Source of the DNA: a virus
DNA: 45,714 nucleotides
Virus record (IMG/VR): IMGVR_UViG_3300033148_010409
Span: 1-45,714 of that record
Strand: one strand, 5' to 3'
Positions 12,973-21,045 of the stretch are shown piece by piece. Numbering within the stretch: the first letter of the stretch is position 1; the number at the start of each line of letters is the position of its first letter. A model generated the notes under the pieces. That model was not told the DNA's origin, ran no database searches, and saw only the letters and a program-made list of their open reading frames with translations. The position numbers and the translations under genes are program-made.

Positions 12973-14124
12973 ATGCCGAACTTTCTCAAAAACATGAAGA
13001 TCACCTTCATCTCCCTCGTCAAGCGCGGGGCGAACAAACGGACCATCATTATCAAGACAGGGGAAGAGGCCCCGGTTTTCCAGAGGGACATCGAGATCCG
13101 GAAGGTGGACGAGGAAAACCGCAGGTTCTACTCCATAGTCTATGCGCCTCACGAGGAGGACGCGCAGGGCGACTTCTCCACGCCGGAGGAGATCAAGAAG
13201 GCTGCTTATGACTTCATGAAGAATCTCCGCCTCCTGAACGTGGACAGATTCCACAATGAGAAACCCGAGAAGGCGTTCATCGCCGAGAGCTGGCTCCTGC
13301 GGAAGGACGATTCCCTATTTCCTGACGAGCCGGAGGGTTCCTGGGCCGTGGGTATTGTAGTCGAGGACGATGAGCTCTGGGCCGACGTCAAGAAGGGAGA
13401 GATCAACGCCCTTTCTATGGGCGGAATTGGAGAGAGGGAGCCTGCACAGGGCATCTCAAAGGTGTGGGAAACTACCGAGAACCAGATTAGACACAGGCTC
13501 AGAGATCCTGGTGATTTCATCCAAGAATCTTTCCGCACGGTGAAAATCTCCAGCAAGAAGGGCGGAATATTCCTCGTAACCGGGAAGCTCAAAGGCGGCA
13601 GCGGCTCCATGGTCGCCCAGGCCATCCGTTTCGCGCTAAAGACTAACGACAACCCAAGCGGCTGGACCGTGGAGGAGGCTAAAGCCTGGTTCGAGGAACA
13701 CAAGGACCAGTTTAAGAAGACTTGGGGCGAGGCAGAAGTATCAAAGGCAATCCTCAATGACGATCCGGGCATATTGGATCTGGATCTGGATAATGGCCTC
13801 ATGCAGGCCATATACAAGGCCCTGGAAAAGTTGGGGCTCAAATCCAACAGGAGAGGAGGTGACGACATGGACGAAAAGGAAACCAGGGAGCTGATCAACA
13901 AGGTAATCGAACCCATCAAGAAAAAGGTGGATGAGATGGCGAAACCTTTGACAAAGGAGGAGATGGCTGAAGTGGTAAAAGTTGCCATAAAGCCTTTGTC
14001 TGAGCGCGTGGAGAAGCTGGAGAAGTCAACCAAGGGATCTCAGCAGGACCCGGACGACATCACCAGGGACGCGGATCTCCAAAAGATCGGGACTGAGATC
14101 GCCAAGATGGTCAACGAGGCATAG
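12973..14124 (+). CDS. XkdF-like capsid maturation protease/scaffold
   Basis: A 383-residue protein. Residues 40-170 match the XkdF/peptidase S78_2 group: FYSIVYAPHEEDAQGDFSTPEEIKKAAYDFM, LLNVDRFHNE, FIAESWLLRKDD, GSWAVGIVVEDDELW and INALSMGG. His and Ser of the likely catalytic site are in VDRFHNE and ALSMGG. Residues 215-250 carry a small insert (GWTVEEAKAWFEEHKDQFKKTW), and 290-383 form a charged coiled coil suited to scaffolding. It directly precedes the decoration and capsid genes. The protease role is known for the family; the scaffold role is inferred from shape. Confidence 0.8.
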   Translation: MPNFLKNMKITFISLVKRGANKRTIIIKTGEEAPVFQRDIEIRKVDEENRRFYSIVYAPHEEDAQGDFSTPEEIKKAAYDFMKNLRLLNVDRFHNEKPEKAFIAESWLLRKDDSLFPDEPEGSWAVGIVVEDDELWADVKKGEINALSMGGIGEREPAQGISKVWETTENQIRHRLRDPGDFIQESFRTVKISSKKGGIFLVTGKLKGGSGSMVAQAIRFALKTNDNPSGWTVEEAKAWFEEHKDQFKKTWGEAEVSKAILNDDPGILDLDLDNGLMQAIYKALEKLGLKSNRRGGDDMDEKETRELINKVIEPIKKKVDEMAKPLTKEEMAEVVKVAIKPLSERVEKLEKSTKGSQQDPDDITRDADLQKIGTEIAKMVNEA

Positions 14125-14163
14125 GCCCCGGAGATCATGATTACAATGAGGAGGTGAAACGTA

Positions 14164-14646
14164 ATGACCTTAGATTTCGGAAGGACGGACACCGTCCAGA
14201 CCCAGGACAATCTCATTGCAGGCCCCATGCCGAGGGCGGAGGTGGGGATCGTCCTCCAATCGGGACAAAATCTGCTCCGAGGCGCCCCGCTCGGCAGGGT
14301 CACAACGACTGGGAAATACAAGGAGTGGGACCCCAACGCCAGCGATGGATCCCAGAATTTCAGGGCCATCCTGGCAGAGGACTGCGACGCCTCGGGAGGA
14401 GACGAGAACTGTGTCGCCTACTTCTCAGGACAGTTCAACTATGACGGGATTCAGTGGGACGATGACAAGCACCAGAAAGACGACCGGCTCGATGCGATCC
14501 TGGAGGGCCAGGACAGGGGGATCTATATCCTCGGTCACGACATAGGCGTCACTGAGGCTGCATGGACATCCACATCAACCACAACCACGAGCTCGACATC
14601 CACCACGACTTCGTCCAGCTCGTCAACAACCACGACGACAGCCTAA
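14164..14646 (+). CDS. Head decoration protein (lambda gpD-like) with Thr/Ser tail
   Basis: A 160-residue protein. Residues 1-130 resemble the lambda D family that trimerises on the capsid surface (AEVGIVLQSGQNLLRGAPLGRV, FRAILAEDCDASG, VAYFSGQFN). The last 26 residues consist only of Thr and Ser apart from a final Ala. Such a tail is not part of lambda D and would protrude from the capsid in many copies. GAGGAGGTGAAACGT gives a very strong ribosome site. It precedes the major capsid gene, as in lambda. The tail is a candidate substrate for the glycosyltransferase island downstream (inference). Confidence 0.8.
   Translation: MTLDFGRTDTVQTQDNLIAGPMPRAEVGIVLQSGQNLLRGAPLGRVTTTGKYKEWDPNASDGSQNFRAILAEDCDASGGDENCVAYFSGQFNYDGIQWDDDKHQKDDRLDAILEGQDRGIYILGHDIGVTEAAWTSTSTTTTSSTSTTTSSSSSTTTTTA
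14566..14643 (+). repeat. Thr/Ser-codon tract 2 (decoration protein tail)
   Basis: Degenerate repeat of ACN, TCN and AGC codons such as ACCACGAGCTCGACATCC, encoding the surface tail of the decoration protein. No exact unit length; it reads as codon-level low complexity. Confidence 0.9.
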
Positions 14647-14683
14647 TGGCTGTTAAAGGGAAAAGACAAGGAGGTGCTGCTAA

Positions 14684-15715
14684 ATGAGCCTTTTAAACTT
14701 CGATGAATTCAAATGGAGGGCGATGACCGCCGCCATAAATCAGATCAAGCGTGCGTCCAAACTGGTCAAGGACTTGATCTTCCCGGACGCCCCTCCGACT
14801 CCGTCAGAATATATAGACGTGGATGTGGTGATCGGCGGGAGGAAAATAGCCCCGTTTGTCTCTCCGGTACAGGGCGGTATTGTCGTCGAGAAGATGGGAA
14901 GGGAGATGAGGTCCATCAGGGTGCCGCGGATCAGGCTGAAGAAGCCCTTCACGGCAGAAGAACTCCTGACCACGAGATCTCCAGGTGCAGGCTTCTATGC
15001 GACAGGCGGGTCGGATCTCCAGGCCTATAGGAGAAAGAAAATCGGACAGGAGCTAAACGACCTCAAGAACAACCGCATCATGAACACGGTCGAGTGGATG
15101 TGCTGCCAGGCCTTGACCGGCTCCCTCATCTACGAAGGGGAAAATATCTCCTTCCAGATCGATTACCAGATGCCGTCCAGCCACAAGATCACCCTGACCA
15201 AGACGGACCTGTGGTCGGACGCGGACAATTCCGACCCGATCAGTAACCTGGACGACTGGGCAAACCTGATCATCAACGCCCTCGGCTACGGCCCTAACCT
15301 GATGATCATAGGGACGAACGTAGCCAAGGCGTTGAGGAAACACTCAGAGATAAGGGAGATCCTCGACAACAGGCGGCAGAACCTGGGTCAGTTCACCTGG
15401 AGGGCCACCTCGAATTACATCGGGAACCTGGACGGGATAGATATCTTCCGCTACGGGACCAAGTACGACGACCTCAACGACGCAGAGCAGAACTTCTGGA
15501 ACCCGAACTATATCGCGCTCGTGGCAACCCAGGCCAGGTTTACCACCGAGTACGCGATGATTCTGGACCTCAAGGCAAACGCCAGGGTGGTGGACAAATA
15601 CTTCTCCAAGTCCTGGGAGGAGGAAGACCCGAGCAATCTATGGATCTTGGCCGAGTCCAGGCCCTTGCCTGTATGCTGGGAGCCCGAGGCCATAGTCTAT
15701 GCCAAAGTCACATAG
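14684..15715 (+). CDS. Major capsid protein (lambda gpE-like)
   Basis: A 343-residue protein of the phage major capsid protein E family, an HK97-fold shell protein. Indicators are VDVVIGGRKIAPFVSP, MRSIRVPRIRLKKPFTAEELL, ELNDLKNNRIMNTVEWMCCQALTGSL and a C-terminal region rich in beta strands ending LPVCWEPEAIVYAKV. Length fits the family. AAGGAGGTGCTGCTAA precedes the start. Its place after protease and decoration genes matches lambda-type head modules. Confidence 0.9.
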   Translation: MSLLNFDEFKWRAMTAAINQIKRASKLVKDLIFPDAPPTPSEYIDVDVVIGGRKIAPFVSPVQGGIVVEKMGREMRSIRVPRIRLKKPFTAEELLTTRSPGAGFYATGGSDLQAYRRKKIGQELNDLKNNRIMNTVEWMCCQALTGSLIYEGENISFQIDYQMPSSHKITLTKTDLWSDADNSDPISNLDDWANLIINALGYGPNLMIIGTNVAKALRKHSEIREILDNRRQNLGQFTWRATSNYIGNLDGIDIFRYGTKYDDLNDAEQNFWNPNYIALVATQARFTTEYAMILDLKANARVVDKYFSKSWEEEDPSNLWILAESRPLPVCWEPEAIVYAKVT

Positions 15716-16120
15716 ATGATGCCTGAAGCGTATGTCTCAACCATTGACTGGGCTCTGAAGCTTTTCCTGACCGCGTTCATCGGCGGTATCGGCATATGGG
15801 CTCTCAAAGCATACATCAAGGAGCGGACGACTCTTCCCAAGGCCAAGAACGGGTTCCTGACGCTACAAGATCTCAAGGCGCACTGCTCGGCGGTCCAGGA
15901 GCAGTGCCTGGGGAATCTGATCCAGAAGATGGACGCGATTGCCCATGTGATCGACCAGCGGCTCGGCCATGGAGACAGAATGTTTAATGAGCACGCGAAG
16001 CGGTTGAGGGAAATCGAAAGAAACATGGTCAAGCTCATGGAGGACTTCAACCAGTTCGAGAAAGGGTTATGTGACCGCATAGTCGCGGTCATGGTCAAAC
16101 ACCAGAAACGGGAGCCTTGA
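15716..16120 (+). CDS. Membrane-anchored coiled-coil phage protein
   Basis: A 134-residue protein beginning directly after the capsid stop codon (two tandem ATGs). One membrane segment lies at about 9-31 (IDWALKLFLTAFIGGIGIWAL), followed by a coiled coil with HAKRLREIERNMVKLMEDFNQFEKG. It is embedded in the head operon, yet a membrane protein is unexpected there; it could be a second holin-like or an injection-related protein. Family not recognised. Confidence 0.55.
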   Translation: MMPEAYVSTIDWALKLFLTAFIGGIGIWALKAYIKERTTLPKAKNGFLTLQDLKAHCSAVQEQCLGNLIQKMDAIAHVIDQRLGHGDRMFNEHAKRLREIERNMVKLMEDFNQFEKGLCDRIVAVMVKHQKREP

Positions 16121-16123
16121 GCC

Positions 16124-16519
16124 ATGGGGTTTGCATCGCTCAACGATGTGCGGAGCATAGGCAACCTGCCTGACAGCACCAAGCTGGACGATACTGTCCT
16201 GGAGCCGCACCTGCGCTCGGCCCAGAGGCTCCTGACAAAGTGGATCGGCACGTATTCTGGGGCCACTGGAGACAAAAAAAACCGGTGCATAGAGGCCGAG
16301 GCATGCCTGACCATGTACTATGCGTTGCCAGCGCTAAACACCTTTTTCACTCAAGGCGTGACAACTCTCCAGAAGGAAATAGGCGAGATGGAGTTCCAGT
16401 TCCATTCTCCAGAAGAACTGGAGGCGATCAGGCAGGCATGGAAAGACCGCGCCATGGAAGCAGTGGCCGAGTGGATATCCGGGGGTGATCGGCATCCCAT
16501 AGGGTGGTACGCGGTATGA
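16124..16519 (+). CDS. Head-tail connector protein (gp6-like)
   Basis: A 131-residue protein in the standard connector position behind the capsid gene. Its helical pattern (FASLNDVRSIGNLP, LEPHLRSAQRLLTKWIG, CIEAEACLTMYYALPALN) fits head-completion adaptors of the HK97 gp6 type, which plug onto the portal. Coupled by ATGA to the next gene. Assignment rests on position and overall pattern. Confidence 0.6.
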   Translation: MGFASLNDVRSIGNLPDSTKLDDTVLEPHLRSAQRLLTKWIGTYSGATGDKKNRCIEAEACLTMYYALPALNTFFTQGVTTLQKEIGEMEFQFHSPEELEAIRQAWKDRAMEAVAEWISGGDRHPIGWYAV

Positions 16520-16896
16520 CGGCGGTAGATGACGCGATAGAGGAGCATGTCAGGGCCAAAGTCCAGGAGGCCTATCCAGACCTGGAGGAAGATCAGGTCA
16601 TCGTAAAATTCCCAGAGGCCAGGGCGAATTTCACCCGGCCTCACAACATGAGGGACAACTCCGGCAAATGGGCGGTATGCGAGGAGACCGTCACCTGCAT
16701 GGTCGCCATTGCATCGGAAGACAAGCTGAACCGGGCGACGCTTATCAGAAAGCTCCCAAGGAAGACATACCAGCTTGGCGGATACAAGGTCCTCCAGGAA
16801 TACCAGAGGGCAGTAAATGCCGACCTGGTGGAGGTTATCAACATGAAAGGGCTGGTCTTTTACATCAGCTACACATATGTCGTTTACTCTGAATAA
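16516..16896 (+). CDS. Probable tail terminator/minor structural protein
   Basis: A 126-residue protein whose ATG overlaps the stop of the connector gene. It is mixed alpha/beta (VIVKFPEARANFTRP, CMVAIASEDKLNRATLIRKLPRK, LVFYISYTYVVYSE). It sits where tail-terminator genes occur, between connectors and tail tube. No sequence signature recognised, so the call is positional. Confidence 0.5.
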   Translation: MTAVDDAIEEHVRAKVQEAYPDLEEDQVIVKFPEARANFTRPHNMRDNSGKWAVCEETVTCMVAIASEDKLNRATLIRKLPRKTYQLGGYKVLQEYQRAVNADLVEVINMKGLVFYISYTYVVYSE

Positions 16897-16913
16897 CAAG
16901 GAGGTGTTTTAAC

Positions 16914-17489
16914 ATGCCTTTAAGTCCTCACAACACTGAATTACATGAGCTCGGACGGGGCAAGCTCTATATCGCGGAGTGGTCTGGCGGTTCGCCGGGA
17001 AGTTACGAGGAAGTCGGGAACTGCCCGCGATTCGAATTCGAGGTGACAGAAGAGAGCCTGCCGCACAAGGAAAGCCGCGGAGGAATCAGGACCCAGGACA
17101 AGATCGCAACGATTGAGGCTGGGTATACCCTTTCCTTTGACCTGGACGAGATCGCGGCGGCGAACCTGGCAAAATATGTCCGGGGAGAAGTAGACGCCTC
17201 TGACCCTTACTTGATCCATGGAGTAACCACAGACGGCCTCAATAAGGAGTATGCGGTTAAGTTCGTCCAGGACAACCAGGAAGGTCCGAATAAAACCCTT
17301 GAGTTTTGGAAGTGCAAGCTGAAACCGGGAGGGGCCTACTCGGTCATAGGCGATGACTGGTCCGTGCTTCCCTTCAGCGGAGAAGGGCTGAGCGATAAGA
17401 CGAATCACCCCAGCTCGCCCTACTTTGACGTGAAATACCACAGCACGACGACCACGTCGTCCAGCACAACCACGACAACAACAGCTTAA
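16914..17489 (+). CDS. Major tail (tube) protein with Thr/Ser tail
   Basis: A 191-residue protein. Its beta-rich body (LYIAEWSGGSPGSYEEVGNCPRFEFEVTE, IATIEAGYTLSFDLDEIAAANLAKYVRGE) is typical of siphovirus tail-tube subunits and it lies directly before the G/GT chaperone genes. The final 15 residues are Thr/Ser with a terminal Ala, like the decoration protein tail. That would decorate the whole tail shaft in hundreds of copies. AAGGAGGTGTTTTAAC is a strong ribosome site. Confidence 0.8.
   Translation: MPLSPHNTELHELGRGKLYIAEWSGGSPGSYEEVGNCPRFEFEVTEESLPHKESRGGIRTQDKIATIEAGYTLSFDLDEIAAANLAKYVRGEVDASDPYLIHGVTTDGLNKEYAVKFVQDNQEGPNKTLEFWKCKLKPGGAYSVIGDDWSVLPFSGEGLSDKTNHPSSPYFDVKYHSTTTTSSSTTTTTTA
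17442..17486 (+). repeat. Thr/Ser-codon tract 3 (tail tube protein)
   Basis: ACN/TCN/AGC codon run encoding the C-terminal Thr/Ser tail of the tail tube protein, using the same words as tracts 2 and 4-7. Confidence 0.9.
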
Positions 17490-17517
17490 TTATCAACCTC
17501 AAGCGAAAGGAGTCCGT

Positions 17518-17907
17518 ATGATCCAGACCGGAACCGTAGAGCTCGGCCAGGAAGACAACAAAAAGACCGTGACGGTCAAGGAGCTCACAGTGAGCCAGGT
17601 CCTGTCAGTCTTCAACAGGTTCGCAAAACCCGAAGAGGAGGCCAGGGGCGTAGAGGATATGCTGGCCGAGGCAAAGGAACTTTTTTCCATGTCAATCGAG
17701 GGCCTCCAGTGGGAAGAGCTCAAGGACTTTACCCCATCAGAGCTGAAGATGCTTTATGACAAGTTCAGGGAGGTCAATGCTGTTTTTTTCGACGTGGCGC
17801 GCTCCCTGGGGATCGAGGAGGCCCTGGGAGAGATCACACGCGCACTAAGAAACGACTTTATAAGCATATTTGCCGCCTCCTCGAAAGAGGCCACACGGAC
17901 GTCCTGA
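17518..17907 (+). CDS. Tail assembly chaperone (lambda G-like)
   Basis: A 129-residue protein between tail tube and tape measure, the fixed place of the G/GT chaperones. It begins with a beta strand region (TGTVELGQEDNKKTVTVKELTVSQVLSVFNRF) and is otherwise helical. These proteins coat the tape measure during tail assembly and are absent from the virion. A second open frame in the -1 register continues past its stop to 18122. Confidence 0.7.
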   Translation: MIQTGTVELGQEDNKKTVTVKELTVSQVLSVFNRFAKPEEEARGVEDMLAEAKELFSMSIEGLQWEELKDFTPSELKMLYDKFREVNAVFFDVARSLGIEEALGEITRALRNDFISIFAASSKEATRTS

Positions 17908-18122
17908 ACTACGGTTACCGCTATTTCCTGATCTGCCTTGAGGTCACAGCCGAGCTGGATCTTGAGAGGGAGCTGGATCTGGCGACCGCCTTTCGCATGT
18001 CGCAGTTAGACAACAAAGCATGGAAGGAGTACGTGAGACATGCCAGCCGGTTCAAAGAGCGACACGTTAGACGTGATTATCCGGGTAAAGGACGCCGCCA
18101 CGAAAAACCTAAAAAAGGTTGA
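17518..18122 (+). CDS. Predicted -1 frameshift product (lambda GT-like)
   Basis: The -1 frame stays open from upstream of the G stop through 18122 and encodes HTDVLNYGYRYFLICLEVTAEL and KAWKEYVRHASRF, a helical T-type extension of about 80 residues that overlaps the tape measure start. It has no start codon of its own with a ribosome site. No canonical slippery heptamer is evident: AAGAAAC near 17850 and the CCTCCTCGAAAG stretch near 17876 are candidates. A G/GT frameshift is near universal in this tail type, which supports the call. Confidence 0.55.
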
Positions 18123-20478
18123 TCAGGGCCTCCAGAAGATCCAAAACCGTTTAAGATCACTTCCCCGCGCCGTTTTCAACCTGAAGACGGCCTTCGCCGG
18201 CCTTGGGCTTACACTGTTAGCCCGGCAGTTCACCCAGGCCGCCTCCACAGCCGAACAATACCAGACACGCCTCAACGTCCTCCTGGGGTCGGCCAAGGAA
18301 GGGAATCGCCTCTTCCAGGAAATGGCCGACTATGCCGGGAAGGTGTCCTTCCGCTACGAGGAAATCATGGGCGCCGCCACAAACCTCGCCGGAGTCATGA
18401 GGGGAGGCGTTGACGAGGTAAAGGAATGGATGCCCCTGATCGGGGACCTCGCAGCCGCCACCGGTCTTTCAATTCAGGAGACCACGGGCCAGATCATCAG
18501 GATGTACAGCGCGGGCGCTGCGTCAGCAGACATGTTCCGGGAGCGCGGGGTCTTGGCAATGCTCGGTTTTCAAGCAGGGGTCTCGTATTCGGCGGAGGAG
18601 ACGAGGAAGCGCCTGCTAGCCGCTTGGAAGGATCCCGCGTCCCAGTTCCGGGGGGCTGCGGGAGAGCTGGGCAAGACCTGGGAGGGGCTCCTGTCCATGC
18701 TCTCTGACAGATGGTTTCAGTTCAGGAACATGGTGATGGAGGCGGGGCTGTTCGACTACCTCAAGGCACTGGTCTCCACGTTCCTGGACTTTCTCGCCAG
18801 GCTCAAGAAGGAAGGCAGGCTTGACGATTATGCGAAGAGGATGGCCAAGGGCGTGCTCAGGGCCATCAACGTGATCATCAAGGGGGGCGCGGTCGCCTTG
18901 GAGACCATAACGCTCATGAAAAGGGGCTTCGAGGGCATCAAGTTCGTTCTCAACGCCATAGTCCTGGTCTACGCGAAGATGCTGGAGAAGATCACGGGAG
19001 GCCTGGCAAAGCTCGCAGGCCTTGTGGGTCAGAAGGGCCTCGCAGGGCGCCTCCAGGGGATCTCGGAGGGTTTCCGGGCAATAGGCGAGGTCTCCGTTCA
19101 GGAGATGAGCAAGTCAGAGAAAAAGATGGCGGAGCTGGCGAAGAAGCAGGGGGACTACTGGAAGGGCGTCTCCAAGTTCATCGAGGATGTGAAACAGAAG
19201 GCCGAAGAGCTAGGGAAAGTCCAGGAGAAGGAAGAGAGGCGGATAAAACTCAAGCCGCCGGTCGATCTCAAAAAGCTGGAGGCGGAGCAGAAATCGTATG
19301 TCTCCCGCCTTTCAGAGACCACGAAGACAGCGCTCCTGGTCCTGGAGAACGCCTACAAGAACGGGACCATCGCTCTGAAGGACTACTTTGACGAACGGAA
19401 GGCCCTGATATCCAGGCAATACGAGGCTGAGATAAAGCTCGCGGAGAAGCTGGCGGAGCAGGAGGCGGACCCCGCCAAGAAGATCGCCCTCCAGGACAAG
19501 GTGTTCAAGCTTAGGGCCGAGTTCAACCGGGCTCTGATCGCCCTGGAACAGGAGCGCTTCGAGAAGACCAAAGAGCTGGACGAGAAGGAACTGGACCGCA
19601 AAAAGATCCTTGAGTCATTAAAGCTCAGGATAGCCACCGATTTTGCCGGGACCCTTCAGGCCCAGTTTCAGCGCGAGCTCGCGGAGATGGACCAGCGGCA
19701 CCAGGAGGAGATAAAGCGCCTCCAGGAACTCAATGCCAAGAAGGAGGAGATCGAGGAGGCATACAGGCTCCAGAAACATGAAAAAGACAAGCTCATGCTC
19801 GACCAGGAACGGAGGCTCAACGAGTACAGGCTCCAGCTCGCCTCAGATACTGCAAGGGGCATGTCGGATATATTCAACGAGGTCTATGAGCTGTCGGGAC
19901 AGAAGCGCAAGGAATTCTTTTACCTCTCAAAAGCTGCGGCACTGGCAGAGGCCATAATCAACACGAGCCAGGCGATTACCAAAGCCATGGCCCAGGGCGG
20001 GATATGGGGGATTGCCCAGGCAGCCGTAATCGGTGCAAAGGGGGCTATACAGATAGCGAAGATCAGCTCCCAGACGCTGGGATCCGGAGGACTGGTCCTC
20101 GGGAAATCGCCTTCTGCCACTGCGGACGACAAGCTCGTGGCTGCCACGTCAGGGGAGTTCATGCAGCCGGTCGATGCGGTCAAGCATTACGGCCTCGGCG
20201 TCATGGAGGCTATACGCCAGAAGGCCATCCCAAAATCCATCCTCTCAGAATTCTCGGTCCCTGGTTGGAGCCGACCGAGGTTTGCATTTGCGACCGGCGG
20301 CGCGGTTACAGGGGCAACCGTCCCGGCAGGACAGGGGGTGACAGTCGAGGCGAGCATCTTCAACCTCCAGGACCCGCGAGAGTTTGAGCGACAACTCGCG
20401 TCCGCCAGGGGCAAGAATGCCCTGATAAATTTCATGGGACAGAACAGGCAGACCATACGGCGAATACTGAGGGGATAG
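18040..20478 (+). CDS. Tape measure protein
   Basis: An 812-residue protein, the longest in the tail module. The N-terminal tape-measure domain includes QYQTRLNVLLGSAKEGNRLFQEMADYA and MPLIGDLAAATGLSIQETTGQIIRMYSAG. A hydrophobic stretch lies at about 310-345, then a long Lys/Glu-rich coiled coil at about 400-620, and an Ala-rich region (AAALAEAIINTSQAITKAMAQGGIWGIAQAAVIG) before the C-terminus. It sets tail length and later forms part of the DNA channel. Its size predicts a tail of roughly 120 nm by the usual residue-to-length rule. AAGGAG precedes the ATG. Confidence 0.9.
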   Translation: MPAGSKSDTLDVIIRVKDAATKNLKKVDQGLQKIQNRLRSLPRAVFNLKTAFAGLGLTLLARQFTQAASTAEQYQTRLNVLLGSAKEGNRLFQEMADYAGKVSFRYEEIMGAATNLAGVMRGGVDEVKEWMPLIGDLAAATGLSIQETTGQIIRMYSAGAASADMFRERGVLAMLGFQAGVSYSAEETRKRLLAAWKDPASQFRGAAGELGKTWEGLLSMLSDRWFQFRNMVMEAGLFDYLKALVSTFLDFLARLKKEGRLDDYAKRMAKGVLRAINVIIKGGAVALETITLMKRGFEGIKFVLNAIVLVYAKMLEKITGGLAKLAGLVGQKGLAGRLQGISEGFRAIGEVSVQEMSKSEKKMAELAKKQGDYWKGVSKFIEDVKQKAEELGKVQEKEERRIKLKPPVDLKKLEAEQKSYVSRLSETTKTALLVLENAYKNGTIALKDYFDERKALISRQYEAEIKLAEKLAEQEADPAKKIALQDKVFKLRAEFNRALIALEQERFEKTKELDEKELDRKKILESLKLRIATDFAGTLQAQFQRELAEMDQRHQEEIKRLQELNAKKEEIEEAYRLQKHEKDKLMLDQERRLNEYRLQLASDTARGMSDIFNEVYELSGQKRKEFFYLSKAAALAEAIINTSQAITKAMAQGGIWGIAQAAVIGAKGAIQIAKISSQTLGSGGLVLGKSPSATADDKLVAATSGEFMQPVDAVKHYGLGVMEAIRQKAIPKSILSEFSVPGWSRPRFAFATGGAVTGATVPAGQGVTVEASIFNLQDPREFERQLASARGKNALINFMGQNRQTIRRILRG

Positions 20479-21045
20479 GTGTCCATCATCAATACATACC
20501 TCCTGAAGAAACCCGATTGGTCCTCCCCGGTGAAGGTGCTCAAGAGCTGGAGGACAGGCGTCCAGAAATCCATCCAGTCAGCAGAGAAAAGAGGTCGGAT
20601 ATACTCCAGGGCAAGGATCGGCATCAGATTCATTCTCAGGGCCGCTGACTACGCCGAGGCGGCCTATATCCACAGGAAGGTATACAAGTACCAGGGCGGC
20701 ATCGTGGGAATCCCCCTGTGGCCGTACCTGGCCAGGATAGAGGCCCAGGCATCGGCGGGGCAGAAGGACGTCCAGGTAGAGTCAACCGTCAACACCTTCT
20801 TCACCCCAGGCCGCACCGTGGTGCTCATGGACCCGGCCAACCCGGAAAATTACGAATCAGGTGTCATAGCGTCTGTCATAGCAACTGTCATAACACTTGA
20901 AAATAACCTCGATAATACCTGGGACGCAGGAGATGAGATCGTCCCGGTGATCCCATGCAGGATCGGGGACTCTAACTCGTTCACGTGGGCAACTGACAGG
21001 AATCTTTCCATCAGCATAGAGGCAAGAGAGGCGATAGCTGACTAA
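20479..21045 (+). CDS. Minor tail protein (distal tail region)
   Basis: A 188-residue protein from a GTG start directly after the tape measure stop. Beta-rich C-terminal part (VVLMDPANPENYESGVIASVIATVITLENNL, IPCRIGDSNSFTWATDRNLSISIEA). Its place after the tape measure suggests a distal tail or hub component. Its stop and the next start overlap (TAATG). Confidence 0.6.
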   Translation: MSIINTYLLKKPDWSSPVKVLKSWRTGVQKSIQSAEKRGRIYSRARIGIRFILRAADYAEAAYIHRKVYKYQGGIVGIPLWPYLARIEAQASAGQKDVQVESTVNTFFTPGRTVVLMDPANPENYESGVIASVIATVITLENNLDNTWDAGDEIVPVIPCRIGDSNSFTWATDRNLSISIEAREAIAD

